64,000 bases of DNA, taken from Pseudonocardia kunmingensis. Its GTDB lineage: Bacteria > Actinomycetota > Actinomycetes > Mycobacteriales > Pseudonocardiaceae. Numbering within the stretch: the first letter of the stretch is position 1; each line of letters starts with the position of its first letter. A program made the translations under genes and the position numbers. Where the stretch lies: positions 62,001-126,000 of the forward strand of contig NZ_VFPA01000008.1 of the NCBI RefSeq assembly GCF_006716445.1, in the 5' to 3' direction. Positions 33,992 to 42,173 of this stretch are shown here, in pieces. The notes below the pieces were generated by a model that worked only from the letters and a program-made list of their open reading frames with translations, was not told where the DNA came from and searched no databases.

Positions 33992-34938
33992 CGAAGGTCC
34001 TTCCAGGCGTCGGTCACGACCGCGGGCGGGTCGAGGAGCAGGCGCCGTCCGAGGGCACGGGCGCGGGCGCGGGCGTGGTCGTCGAGGTAGTCGGCCGGGC
34101 TCTTGCCGTCGACGCGGGCGAGGACGAGGCAGCCGGTCTGGCGGATCAGCTGCGCCTGGTCGAGCGGTGTCGTCAGCGCGTCGAGGAACTCCCGTGCCGC
34201 GGCGGCGTAGTGCCGTGCGGAAGCCGGTCGATGCAGGGACTTGAGTAGGAGGTGCCCGACCGTCCACGCCGGGTCGAAGGTGGGGTCGCCTGCGTGTGCC
34301 ACCTCCCAGTCGATCATCCACAGGCCGTCGCCGGAGGGGTCGACGAGGACGTTCTTGGGGGTGTAGTCGCCGTGCACCAGGCGGGGCGGCGTCTCGGCCA
34401 TGACGGCGAGCGTGGTGTCGATCGGGCCGGCGAGGTCGGGGTGGCGGTCCCGGATGACGCGGTGGAACGGGTCGACGCGCAGCTGGGTGAACGCGGTGCG
34501 GTCGGTGAACTCGCGCAGCGCCTCCGCGCCTGCCCGCTGCCACTGGTCGAGCGCGCGACCGAGCGCCCGCGCGACGTCGATCCGGACGGTGCCGGCGAGC
34601 AGTTCGTCCTTCCAGGTGTGCCAGCGCTCCGGGGCGCGAGCGATGACCAGGTACCCATCGGCGAGGTCGATCACCTCGGGTACGGCGCCGGGTGCGATGT
34701 GGCCGGCGAGCCGGAGCGCGCGGCCTTCGGTGTCGATGCGGCCGGGATCGGCGAGCCAGGTCTCGGCGACCCGGAGCCGCCCGAGCGCCCGCTTGACCAC
34801 CACGTCCAGGCCGGGGCCGGTCACCGCGAACACGTCGTTGGACACGCCACCGGCCAGCGGCCGGATGTCGAGCTCGGCGGTGGAGCCGGCGAGCCCGCGG
34901 GCGACGAGGTGTTCGGCGATCATCCCGGGGATCATCAC
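33988..34938 (-). CDS. APH/choline-kinase-fold phosphotransferase
   Basis: A 316-residue small-molecule kinase: LAGGVSNDVFAVTG as glycine loop, VVVKRALGRL with the ATP lysine, catalytic loop VHGDYTPKNVLVD and metal motif MIDWEVAHAGDPTFD. Similar to aminoglycoside phosphotransferases and methylthioribose kinase, but resistance is unlikely because it sits inside an operon with a dehydrogenase and enolase, both joined by 4-bp overlaps. It probably phosphorylates a small hydroxy acid made by the dehydrogenase. Confidence 0.85.
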   Translation of the reverse strand: MMIPGMIAEHLVARGLAGSTAELDIRPLAGGVSNDVFAVTGPGLDVVVKRALGRLRVAETWLADPGRIDTEGRALRLAGHIAPGAVPEVIDLADGYLVIARAPERWHTWKDELLAGTVRIDVARALGRALDQWQRAGAEALREFTDRTAFTQLRVDPFHRVIRDRHPDLAGPIDTTLAVMAETPPRLVHGDYTPKNVLVDPSGDGLWMIDWEVAHAGDPTFDPAWTVGHLLLKSLHRPASARHYAAAAREFLDALTTPLDQAQLIRQTGCLVLARVDGKSPADYLDDHARARARALGRRLLLDPPAVVTDAWKDLR

Positions 34939-35903
34939 AGCCTCAGCCGGCTGCTGGTCAGGACTTCCGGGTTGACCACGGTCGCCGGTGTCCGTCCGGC
35001 GAGGACGTCGGCGACGTTGGTGGCGGCCTTGCGGGCCAGTTCGGCGAGCGACCCGTCGGAGGCGAAGGCGACGTGCGGGGTGAGCACCACGTCGTCACGC
35101 GTCCGGAGTGGATGGTCCGACGGCAGGGGCTCGGGATCGGTGACGTCGAGACCGGCGCCGGCGATCTGCCCGTCCCGCAGCGCGGCGAGCAGTGCATCGG
35201 TGTCCACCAGGGAGCCACGTGCGGTGTTGACCAGCCACGCGGTCGGCTTCATGGACGCCAGCTGGGCGGCGCCGATGAGTCCGCGGGTTTCCGGGGTCGC
35301 GGGCACGTGCAGGGACACGATGTCCGCGCGGGCCAGCAGGTCGTCGAGCGAGTCGGCTGCCCGCACGCCGGTTGGCAGGGGAGTGGACCGGCGCAGGGCG
35401 ACCACGTCGAGCCCGAGCGCCTGGGCCCGTGGGACGAGCGCGCGGCCGATGGCGCCCAGTCCCACCAGGCCGAGCACCTTGCCGCGCAACCGGACGGCGG
35501 TGCCGGTGCCCGTGGCGTCCCAGCCGCCGCCGGACACCAGCCGCGTCAGCGGCGCGAGGCGCCGGGCCAGCGCGAGGATGAGCAGGAGGGTGTGGTCGGC
35601 GACCTCTTCGGCGCAGTAGTCGGGGACGTTGCTGACCACCATGCCCAGACCGGTGGCGTGGGCGACGTCGATGTTGTCCACACCGACGCCGTAGCGGGCG
35701 ACGGTGCGGCAGCGCGGCGCGGCGTCCAGCACCTCCGCCGGGACCTTGGCGAAACAGGTCAGGATCGCGTCGACGTCGGGCGCCAGCGCCACGAGCTCCG
35801 CCGGGTCGCCGGTCGGGGCCACGACGAGCTCGGCGTCGTGCAGGACCGCGCGCTCGACGTCGAGGGACGGCCACGCGTGGTCGGTCACCAGCACCCGCTT
35901 CAC
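34935..35903 (-). CDS. D-2-hydroxyacid dehydrogenase (glyoxylate/hydroxypyruvate reductase-like)
   Basis: A 322-residue D-isomer-specific dehydrogenase: YGVGVDNIDV, the NAD motif GLVGLGAIGRAL, and the catalytic triad Arg in NTARGSLVD, Glu in DPEPLP, His in LTPHVAF. Interconverts a 2-keto acid and a D-2-hydroxy acid. Overlaps the FAH-domain gene upstream and the kinase downstream by GTGA. A D-glycerate-like product that is then phosphorylated and dehydrated would explain the neighbours. Confidence 0.9.
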   Translation of the reverse strand: MKRVLVTDHAWPSLDVERAVLHDAELVVAPTGDPAELVALAPDVDAILTCFAKVPAEVLDAAPRCRTVARYGVGVDNIDVAHATGLGMVVSNVPDYCAEEVADHTLLLILALARRLAPLTRLVSGGGWDATGTGTAVRLRGKVLGLVGLGAIGRALVPRAQALGLDVVALRRSTPLPTGVRAADSLDDLLARADIVSLHVPATPETRGLIGAAQLASMKPTAWLVNTARGSLVDTDALLAALRDGQIAGAGLDVTDPEPLPSDHPLRTRDDVVLTPHVAFASDGSLAELARKAATNVADVLAGRTPATVVNPEVLTSSRLRL

Positions 35904-36376
35904 GGCAACCGGCCGGGACGGATCTCGTGGGGTGCCACGCCGGGCACGATCCGGTTGCGGGTGCCGCCGAGCAGTTCCACGGTGGTCGTGACGACGTCGC
36001 CCGGCCGCAGGGGCGGGAGGAACAGGTCGTAGGAGGTGCCCGAGCGCCGGTGCGACAGCTCGTCCGCGGTGACGAACACGGTGCCGAGCGCCGTGGCGGT
36101 GTCCTTGCCCTTGGCCGGTCCCAGTCGCAGGCGCATCTCGTGGAACTGCACGTCCCGCGCGGAGAAGTCGTTGAGCACCACGAACCCGGCGATGTGATCG
36201 GCTGCCTGGTCGACGGTGAGGTCCTGCCCGGCCCGACCGACGACGGCGGCGACCTCCAGCTCGAAGTCGAGCAGGGCGGGCAGGTCGGGCCCCGGGGGAA
36301 GGTCGATCAGGACGTCCTCGTCGTCGAGCACGGCGAGCCTGGGGCCCTGATCCGTCCGGTGCCGGACGAATCTCAT
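35900..36376 (-). CDS. Compact FAH-domain protein (158 residues)
   Basis: A fumarylacetoacetate-hydrolase-fold protein about half the usual 260-290 residues. The core is kept: DFELEVAAVVGRAG with the metal glutamates, VVLNDFSARDVQ with the metal Asp, LGPAKGKDTATALG. The N-terminal segment that normally brings the first binding loop, and most of the part between VTADEL and the C-terminal barrel strands, are missing, with no frameshift. First gene of the enolase operon. It may be a minimal hydrolase or decarboxylase, or a decaying gene kept for coupling. Confidence 0.75.
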   Translation of the reverse strand: MRFVRHRTDQGPRLAVLDDEDVLIDLPPGPDLPALLDFELEVAAVVGRAGQDLTVDQAADHIAGFVVLNDFSARDVQFHEMRLRLGPAKGKDTATALGTVFVTADELSHRRSGTSYDLFLPPLRPGDVVTTTVELLGGTRNRIVPGVAPHEIRPGRLP

Positions 36377-36500
36377 GCATGCCTCCTCGGTGATCTGTGG
36401 CGAGACTAGGGACGCGGCCGCGCTGACGGAAATGCAGGGAGCTGCTGCCTGGTATCCGTTCGGTGCCGGAGAACCAGCGGCGGGGTGGGCTGACCGGCCT

Positions 36501-37493
36501 TCATGCGCTCGGCAGGTTGAAGCGCTGGCGGTATGACGTGGGCGTCGTCGCGTAGGCCGCGACGAAGTTCTGCCGGAAGGTCACCGCGCTGCCGAATCCG
36601 CACGTGGTGGCGATGCGCGCGATCGGCCAGGTGGTCATCTCGAGCAGGCGGCGTGCCTCGTCGAGCCGGCGGGCGAGGATCCACCGCGCCGGGGTGGTGC
36701 CGGTGGCCTCGGTGAAGCGGCGGGTGAAGTTGCGGCGGCTCATCCCGGCGTGGCCGGCGAGCTCGTCGACCGTCAGCTCGCGGTCGAGGTGACCGAGGGC
36801 CCAGTCCAGGGTGGGCCCGAGGTGACCGACGCCGGCAGGTTCGGGGATCGGCCGGTCCACGTACTGCGCCTGGTGACCATCGCGGTGGGGAGCAACGACG
36901 AGGTGCCGCGCCACCGTGGCCGCAGCGGCGGAGCCGAGGTGGGACCGGACGACGTGCAGGCACGCGTCGATCGCGGAGGCTGTTCCGGCGGAGGTGAGTA
37001 CGTCGCCGTGGTCGAGGTAGAGCGCCGACGCGTTGACCATGATGCCCGGCCGCCGTCGCGCGAGCGCGGATGCGGCGCCCCAGTGCGTGACGAGCGCGCG
37101 GCCGTCGAGGAGCGCGCTGTCGACGACCGGGAACGCGCCCAGGCACAGACCGGCGATGCGAGTTCCCCGGGCGTGGGCCGCACGGATCCGACCGATCAGC
37201 GCGTCGTCCGTCGGAGGGAGGTCGCTGGGCCAGGACGGAAATATGAGCAGGTCGGCGTCGTCGACGACCTCGGGACCTCGGACGTCGTCGACCCGAGGGC
37301 CCTCCGCGGTCCGGATGCCGCGACCGTTCTCGGTCCACACCGCGGTCTCCCACCCGGTGGCCAGCTGTTGACGGCCCACCTCGCCGAAGACGAGCAACGG
37401 TGCGGCCAGGTGGAACAGGGTGATCCCGTCGAAGGCGTGGACAGCAATGCGCATTTTTGGCCTGATCTCATCGAACGTCGTCTGCTGTGCCAC
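36501..37493 (-). CDS. GlxA-type AraC-family regulator
   Basis: A 330-residue regulator: DJ-1/PfpI-like N-terminal domain (IAVHAFDGITLFHLAAPLLV, AGLCLGAFPVVDSALLDG with the nucleophile-elbow-like Cys) and two C-terminal AraC helix-turn-helices (LTVDELAGHAGMSRRNFTRR, IARIATTCGFGSAVTFRQNF). Divergent from a cysteine hydrolase 69 bp away, a common pairing in which the regulator controls the hydrolase. It also lies upstream of the FAH-enolase operon. ATG 37493 or 37455 could be the start. Confidence 0.9.
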   Translation of the reverse strand: MAQQTTFDEIRPKMRIAVHAFDGITLFHLAAPLLVFGEVGRQQLATGWETAVWTENGRGIRTAEGPRVDDVRGPEVVDDADLLIFPSWPSDLPPTDDALIGRIRAAHARGTRIAGLCLGAFPVVDSALLDGRALVTHWGAASALARRRPGIMVNASALYLDHGDVLTSAGTASAIDACLHVVRSHLGSAAAATVARHLVVAPHRDGHQAQYVDRPIPEPAGVGHLGPTLDWALGHLDRELTVDELAGHAGMSRRNFTRRFTEATGTTPARWILARRLDEARRLLEMTTWPIARIATTCGFGSAVTFRQNFVAAYATTPTSYRQRFNLPSA

Positions 37494-37562
37494 TCACGGT
37501 AGCCCACGCTCGAAGGCCAGGCTGGTGGCACAGGTACTGACGCCTTCACGAGGAGAGCAGAG

Positions 37563-38198
37563 ATGACCGCCCCGCGCCGAGCGCTGATCGTCGTCGACGT
37601 CCAGCAGGAGTACTTCGACGGACTCCTGCAGATCCAGCACCCGCCCCGTGACGAGTCGCTGGCCAACGTGCTCCGCGCGCTCGACGTCGCGCAGGAGCAC
37701 GGCTTGCCGGTCGTGCTGGTCCAGCACCAGCTCCCCGAGGGCGCCCCCGTCTTCGTGATCGGCTCGGACAGCTGGTCGCTGCACCCCGAGATCGAGAAGC
37801 GTGGGACGGCCTCCTGGAAGCGGGTGACCAAGGAGAAGTCCAGCGTGTTCACCGACACCGACGTCGCGCAGTGGCTCGACGAGCAGGACGTGGACACGAT
37901 CACGATCGTCGGCTACATGACGAACAACTGCGATATCGCCACAGCCGTCGCCGCCGAGGGGCTCGGCCTCGCCGCCGAGATCCTGGCCGACGCCACCGGC
38001 GCGATCCACCTCGTCAACGAGGCCGGCAAGGTGTCCGCCCAGCAGTTGCACGAGGCGCTGCTCGTGCTGCTGCATTCCAACTTCGCCGCCGTGGCGGACA
38101 CCGACGCGTGGGCGGCTGCGGTCGAGGCGGGCCAGGCACTCCCGAAGAGCGACCTCGGCACGTCCGCGCTGCAGGGACGCGCGGCGTTCTCGGGTTGA
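37563..38198 (+). CDS. Isochorismatase-family cysteine hydrolase
   Basis: A 211-residue hydrolase with a full catalytic triad: Asp in IVVDVQQEYF, Lys in RVTKEKSSVF, Cys in GYMTNNCDIATA, plus the cis-peptide region before it. This differs from the Cys-less paralogue at 18280. Probably an amidase on a small amide; target unknown. Strong ribosome site GAGGAGAGCAGAG. Divergent from and probably controlled by the GlxA-type regulator. Confidence 0.88.
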   Translation: MTAPRRALIVVDVQQEYFDGLLQIQHPPRDESLANVLRALDVAQEHGLPVVLVQHQLPEGAPVFVIGSDSWSLHPEIEKRGTASWKRVTKEKSSVFTDTDVAQWLDEQDVDTITIVGYMTNNCDIATAVAAEGLGLAAEILADATGAIHLVNEAGKVSAQQLHEALLVLLHSNFAAVADTDAWAAAVEAGQALPKSDLGTSALQGRAAFSG

Positions 38199-38239
38199 CC
38201 ACCACATTCAGGCTGCGACGTGGCCGACGTCGGGCGCCG

Positions 38240-39457
38240 TCAGACGCGCCGTACCGTGCCCATCCGGGTGATGGCCTCGGTGAGGACGACGTTCGAGGCG
38301 GCGAAGTTCAACCGGACGTGACCGGCTCCGCCGGAGCCGAAGACGTGCCCGGAGCTGAGTGCCACGCGCGCCTCGTCGAGGAAGGCCCGCGCCGGGCCGG
38401 CGAGTTCGGAGACGACGCCGGGGCCGTCCGTGCCGCCGGGCTCGTCCAGACCGAGTGCGCGGCAGTCGAGCCAGGCCAGGTACGTGCCTTCGGGCGGCGT
38501 ATAACGGGCGAGGGGCAGGTGTTCGGCGATGAGCCGTCCCAGCAGGTCGCGGTTCGCGGCGAGGCCGGCCAGTAGCGCATCGAGCCACGCCTCGCCCTCG
38601 TTCAGCGCGACCGTGTGCGCGAGCACGCCGAGATGGCTGGGGCCGTGGCTGACTTCCTCCGGCATCCGCGCGAGGTCGTCTGCCGCTTCGGGCCCGGCGA
38701 TCACGAGCGCCGCTTTGAGCCCCGCGAGGTTCCACGCCTTGGACGCCGAGGTGACGGCGAAGGCGTCTTGTGCGCCCTCAATGCTCAGGTACGGGGTGAA
38801 GCTCGCTCCGGCCAGCACCAGCGGGGCGTGGATCTCGTCCGAGACGACCCGTACCCCGTGCTCGCGCGCGAGCGCGGCGATGCCTGTCAGCTCGTCGCGG
38901 GAGTGCACCGCGCCGGTCGGGTTGTGCGGATTGCTCAACAGGTAGGCCACGCGGTCGCTCGTCCTGCGGGCGGACGCGAACGCGGCGCCGAGGGCCTCCA
39001 GGTCGACTCGTCCGGTCGCGCCCAGCCGCGCCTCGACGATCCGGCGGTCGGCGTGCGTGACGAATGCGTAGAACGGCGGGTAGATCGGCGCGTTGACAAC
39101 CACCGCGTCGCCGGGCTCGGTGACCAGCTTCACGACTTCGACGATGCCGAGCATGACGTCCGGCACGATCGCCGTGCGCTCCACGTCCAGCCCGTCCCAG
39201 CCCCACCGGCGCGCCGCGAACCCGGCCAGCGCCTCGCCATAGGCGCCCCCACCGGACGGGTAGCCGGTGTCGCCCCGGGCGACAGCCACGTTCAGGGCGT
39301 CGGCGATCGGCTCGGCGAGGGGCACGTCCATCTCCGCCACCCACAGCGGCAACACATCGTCGGGATGCGTCCGCCACTTCATGCTCGTGCGCAGGCGCAG
39401 TTGCTCCACCGTCAACTGCTCCAACGGGTTGGGGATGTCGGCACCCGACAGAGCCAT
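38240..39457 (-). CDS. PatB/MalY-type PLP C-S lyase or aminotransferase
   Basis: A 405-residue fold-type I PLP enzyme of the MalY/PatB group: MKWRTHPDDVLPLWVAEMD near the start, YLLSNPHNPTGAVHS, VVSDEIHAPLV with the PLP aspartate, SASKAWNLAGLK with the PLP lysine, and a C-terminal VRLNFAAS (carboxylate-binding Arg). These usually cleave cystathionine or cysteine conjugates. Convergent with the cysteine hydrolase; single gene. Its promoter region now also holds one arm of the inverted repeat split by the group II intron. Confidence 0.9.
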   Translation of the reverse strand: MALSGADIPNPLEQLTVEQLRLRTSMKWRTHPDDVLPLWVAEMDVPLAEPIADALNVAVARGDTGYPSGGGAYGEALAGFAARRWGWDGLDVERTAIVPDVMLGIVEVVKLVTEPGDAVVVNAPIYPPFYAFVTHADRRIVEARLGATGRVDLEALGAAFASARRTSDRVAYLLSNPHNPTGAVHSRDELTGIAALAREHGVRVVSDEIHAPLVLAGASFTPYLSIEGAQDAFAVTSASKAWNLAGLKAALVIAGPEAADDLARMPEEVSHGPSHLGVLAHTVALNEGEAWLDALLAGLAANRDLLGRLIAEHLPLARYTPPEGTYLAWLDCRALGLDEPGGTDGPGVVSELAGPARAFLDEARVALSSGHVFGSGGAGHVRLNFAASNVVLTEAITRMGTVRRV

Positions 39458-39567
39458 CCTCGTCCTTCCGTCATCGCCTCGTCCGGCCGTCTCGGAGGAT
39501 TCATCTTGTCACCAGGACTGAAGGCTAGCGGCCCCTCGACAACCCTCCGCGCAGGAGTTCCGCGCAT

Positions 39568-39590
39568 GATCCGCGATATCGGTTGTCCAT
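39568..39590. repeat. Left arm of an inverted repeat split by the group II intron
   Basis: The 23-bp arm reads GATCCGCGATATCGGTTGTC then CAT. Its partner is broken: ATGGAC at 39607-39612 and AACCGATACTCGCGATC at 41809-41825. With the intron removed the arms pair over 14 perfect bases and beyond with two 1-base slips, around a 16-nt loop. A third related arm occurs at about 41838-41864. Confidence 0.7.
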
Positions 39591-39675
39591 GGTCGTGGCG
39601 GCAGCGATGGACGTTGGGTCGGACACGGGCGCGGTGCCCGGGTTGCCCCGGGTCCGTTTCCCGTGCCCGCCCGCC

Positions 39676-39709
39676 GAACCGGACGTGCGGCTCTCACCGC
39701 ATCCGGCTC
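39676..39709 (-). ncRNA. Group II intron domain V
   Basis: The 34-nt element reads GAGCCGGATGCGGTGAGAGC then CGCACGTCCGGTTC: the AGC catalytic triad, two stems separated by a bulge, and a GTGAGAGC-type loop, closely matching bacterial group II domain V. It lies 22 bp after the maturase stop, as expected. Confidence 0.93.
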
Positions 39710-39730
39710 TCCGCATGTCGTGGCCGTTGC

Positions 39731-41185
39731 TCAGCCTGTGAGGGCTGGGGTCCACGGGGTTGGTATGTTCGCTCCGCGGTAGCGGTAGCGGGTCACGGCG
39801 ACGCTGGAAGCGCCGGTGAACACCACCCCGTTGTGGGCGATCCGCCAGCCATGATCGCAGAAGCGGCGGCGGATCTCCTTCCAGCTGATCTTGGGGTGTT
39901 TGCGGCGGATCCACCCGACCAGTCGCCACCAGGTGTGGTGGTCGACCGCGCTGAAGGTCGCTTTGGACACCCCGTGCCGGAAGTAGTTCGCCCACCCTCG
40001 CACCGTCTGGTTGAGCCCGGAGAGCAGCTCGTCCAGGTCGGTGTTCAGGTTTGACTTGTTCGTTTTCTCTCGCACCCGGTCCCGCACCTTCTGTGTTGAT
40101 TTGCGGGAGGGTGTGGTGTAGACGTAGCGCTTCTGCGTTCCACGTTTCCGCATCCGCCGGATGTGGAAACCGAGGAAGTCGAAGCCCTCGTCGATGTGCA
40201 CCGCCCGGGTTTTCTCCTCGGCAAGCCGTAGCCCCAGTGGGGCGAGCACGGCCGCCACCTCGACCCGGAGCGCTTCGGCGTGGTGACGGTCCCCGGAGAC
40301 CAGCAACACGAAGTCGTCGGCATACCGGATCAAACGCCAGTTCCCCTTGCCGTTACGTTTCCGCGCGGCCCGCCGTGCCGGGGTGCCCATCGCCCCGGTG
40401 GCCGGGTCCCAGTGTTGGGTGAAGTGTTCATCCAACACTGAGAGTGCGATGTTCGCCAGCAGCGGCGAGAGGATCCCACCCTGCGGGGTGCCGGTCGGTG
40501 ATTCCTCCCGATCCCCGAGATCGGTGAAGATCCCGGATTTCAGGAACGCCTTCACCAGATTCGCCAGCCGCTTGTCCTTGATCCGCCGCCGCAGCCGGTC
40601 CATCACCGCGACGTGGTCGATCTCATCGAAACACGCGGCGATGTCGGCCTCCAGCACCCACTCGTAGTTGATGGGTGCGGAGGTGAAGTGGTGGATCTCG
40701 GCGATCGCGTCCTGAGCGCGCCGGTTCGGGCGGAACCCATACGAGCACGGCAGGAAGTCCGCCTCGAAGATGGGTTCGAGCACCGCCTTGACGACGGCCT
40801 GGACCACCCGGTCGGCCACCGTGGGGATCCCCAGCCGGCGCAGCTTGCCGCCGCCCTTGGGGATCATCACCTGCCGGACCGGACACGGCCGGTACTCACG
40901 CGTCTTGAGTGAGTCCCGGATCTGACCCAGGAACACGTCCACTCCGATGCGGGTATCGACCGCGGCCACCGTCAGCCCGTCGACCCCCGCGGTCTTCGCC
41001 CCCTTGTTTCCGGCAACACGCGTGAACGCATCGACCAGGAACGCCGGATCATAGACCAGGTTGAACAGATCATCAAACCGGCGAGCCGGGTCCTCGCTCG
41101 CCCAACGGTGCAACTTGCGCTGCATCCTCCGTACCGCCAACCCGGCCGAATCCACATCCGGCCAAGCCACGACACCAGTATTCAC
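39731..41185 (-). CDS. Group II intron reverse transcriptase/maturase
   Basis: A 484-residue intron-encoded protein: N-terminal RT-0/1 (AGNKGAKTAGVDGLTV, REYRPCPVRQVMIPK), GIPTVADRVVQ, FLPCSYGFRPNRRAQDA, LEADIAACFDEIDH, TPQGGILSPLLANIAL, catalytic RYADDFVLLV, FDFLGFHIRR, then a maturase domain with LNQTVRGWANYFRHG. No HNH endonuclease is visible at the C-terminus. The GTG start at 41185 has GGAG upstream. It binds its own intron RNA to aid splicing and target-primed insertion. Confidence 0.95.
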   Translation of the reverse strand: MNTGVVAWPDVDSAGLAVRRMQRKLHRWASEDPARRFDDLFNLVYDPAFLVDAFTRVAGNKGAKTAGVDGLTVAAVDTRIGVDVFLGQIRDSLKTREYRPCPVRQVMIPKGGGKLRRLGIPTVADRVVQAVVKAVLEPIFEADFLPCSYGFRPNRRAQDAIAEIHHFTSAPINYEWVLEADIAACFDEIDHVAVMDRLRRRIKDKRLANLVKAFLKSGIFTDLGDREESPTGTPQGGILSPLLANIALSVLDEHFTQHWDPATGAMGTPARRAARKRNGKGNWRLIRYADDFVLLVSGDRHHAEALRVEVAAVLAPLGLRLAEEKTRAVHIDEGFDFLGFHIRRMRKRGTQKRYVYTTPSRKSTQKVRDRVREKTNKSNLNTDLDELLSGLNQTVRGWANYFRHGVSKATFSAVDHHTWWRLVGWIRRKHPKISWKEIRRRFCDHGWRIAHNGVVFTGASSVAVTRYRYRGANIPTPWTPALTG

Positions 41186-41837
41186 CGGTGTATCTCCGTC
41201 CCTTGCAGTCAGCATCCTCGCCCGACACGCTGCCGCCCTTCCCCGTGTGCCGGGCTTTCCCCGGCCCGGAGTACTACGGCGGCTCCGCCCCACCCGGCCC
41301 TTCGGTCGGCATCGCACCTATCCAGCGGTCGTCACGCCTGGCCGGCGCACCCTGCTGGAACGTCGCACGGATGGTTCCCACGTTCACTGTTGCTCGGTCG
41401 ACGAGTGAGGCACCCAGCTGTACCCCTGCGGCATCGCCACGGCTACGCCGTAGACATTCACCATGGCCTCCCGGACCCGGCACGGCCATACCAGCCGGGA
41501 GTTCCTCACCCGCCGGGACACGACCGGCAGCCGAGTACGCGCCGCACCCCAGCCCATATCCACCGGATTTCGAGCTGGCCGCGAGTCAAGAGGCGTAATA
41601 GCGCTGGTTTCTCTCGTATACCTTCTCGTCTCGCTCACCGGGCCCGGCCCATCCGGCAGTCCTGAGCCGTCCCGACTTTGTCGCGGCTGCTCCCACCCTC
41701 CCCGGCGATCCCCGGATCAGGCTGCCGCCAGCTTCACCCCACCGCTACGACGACAGGGCCACGAAGGTCTCCCACCTCCATCCGAACCAACAGCGCCTCG
41801 TGGCGCACAACCGATACTCGCGATCTTCCCGCCCGTG

Positions 41838-41864
41838 ATCGGCAGTATCGGGTGCACATGGTTG
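41838..41864. repeat. Third arm related to the split inverted repeat
   Basis: GATCGGCAGTATCGGGTGCA, continuing CATGGT, resembles the left arm at 39568 (TATCGGTTGTCCATGGT) and pairs with AACCGATACTCGCGATC at 41809-41825 at about 15 of 17 positions across an 11-nt loop. The target of the intron was therefore a run of alternating hairpin arms. The rest of 41865-41942 shows a short CCCAG-GGGTA-CTGGG hairpin and no gene. Confidence 0.5.
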
Positions 41865-41942
41865 CGATCACGACCAGGGCGCTGGTCCGACCCTTGCCCC
41901 GGTGGCCGCGCGACGTTCCCAGTACCCCTGGGACCGGCAAGA

Positions 41943-42173
41943 TCACCGACTCGGTCGCGGCCGGGCGTAGTAGTTCGACAGCAGGTACTCGGCCGGGTCC
42001 ATCTTCTCGATGCCGTGTCGGAACTGGTCCACGCCGAACAGCCCGGCGCGGAAGGACGGCGCGAACATCGCGAACGCGGCCTTCTCCCACTCCGCGCGGA
42101 ACACCGGCTCGTTCTCCTCTGTGACGACCGGGCCGAGGCCGTCGGTGCCGCCGAGGTCGAACACCCCGTTCAT
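41943..42173 (-). pseudogene. Nitrile hydratase beta subunit, truncated to its N-terminus
   Basis: MNGVFDLGGTDGLGPV, FRAEWEKAAFAMFAP and VDQFRHGIEKMDPAEYL are unmistakable nitrile hydratase beta N-terminal sequence. After SNYY similarity stops and a stop codon follows at residue 77; the family is about 220-230 residues. No alpha subunit or cobalt/iron activator is present. It overlaps the amidase by ATGA, the normal amidase-nitrile hydratase gene order. The breakpoint faces the intron-bearing segment. Confidence 0.85.

Larger units (their letters stand above)
39613..41808 (-). mobile_element. Complete group II intron (about 2.2 kb)
   Basis: The 5' end GTGCGCCACGAGGCGC at 41808 is a standard group II GUGYG start; the 3' end, after domains V and VI, is ...GACCCAAC at 39613. 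These ends are confirmed because joining 39612 to 41809 rebuilds a long inverted repeat. It encodes a reverse transcriptase-maturase with intact YADD, so splicing and mobility may be active. Domain II-III-like sequence (GAACGTGGGAACC..., CGTAGTACTCCGG, GGGGAAAGCCCGG) precedes the ORF. Confidence 0.85.

Noticed and set aside
33988..34938. Aminoglycoside resistance gene
   Set aside because: The kinase has the APH fold but is embedded by 4-bp overlaps in a metabolic operon, and the fold is shared by many metabolite kinases.
39676..39709. Rho-independent terminator downstream of the reverse transcriptase
   Set aside because: The hairpin is domain V of the group II intron, with the AGC triad and bulge, not a terminator.
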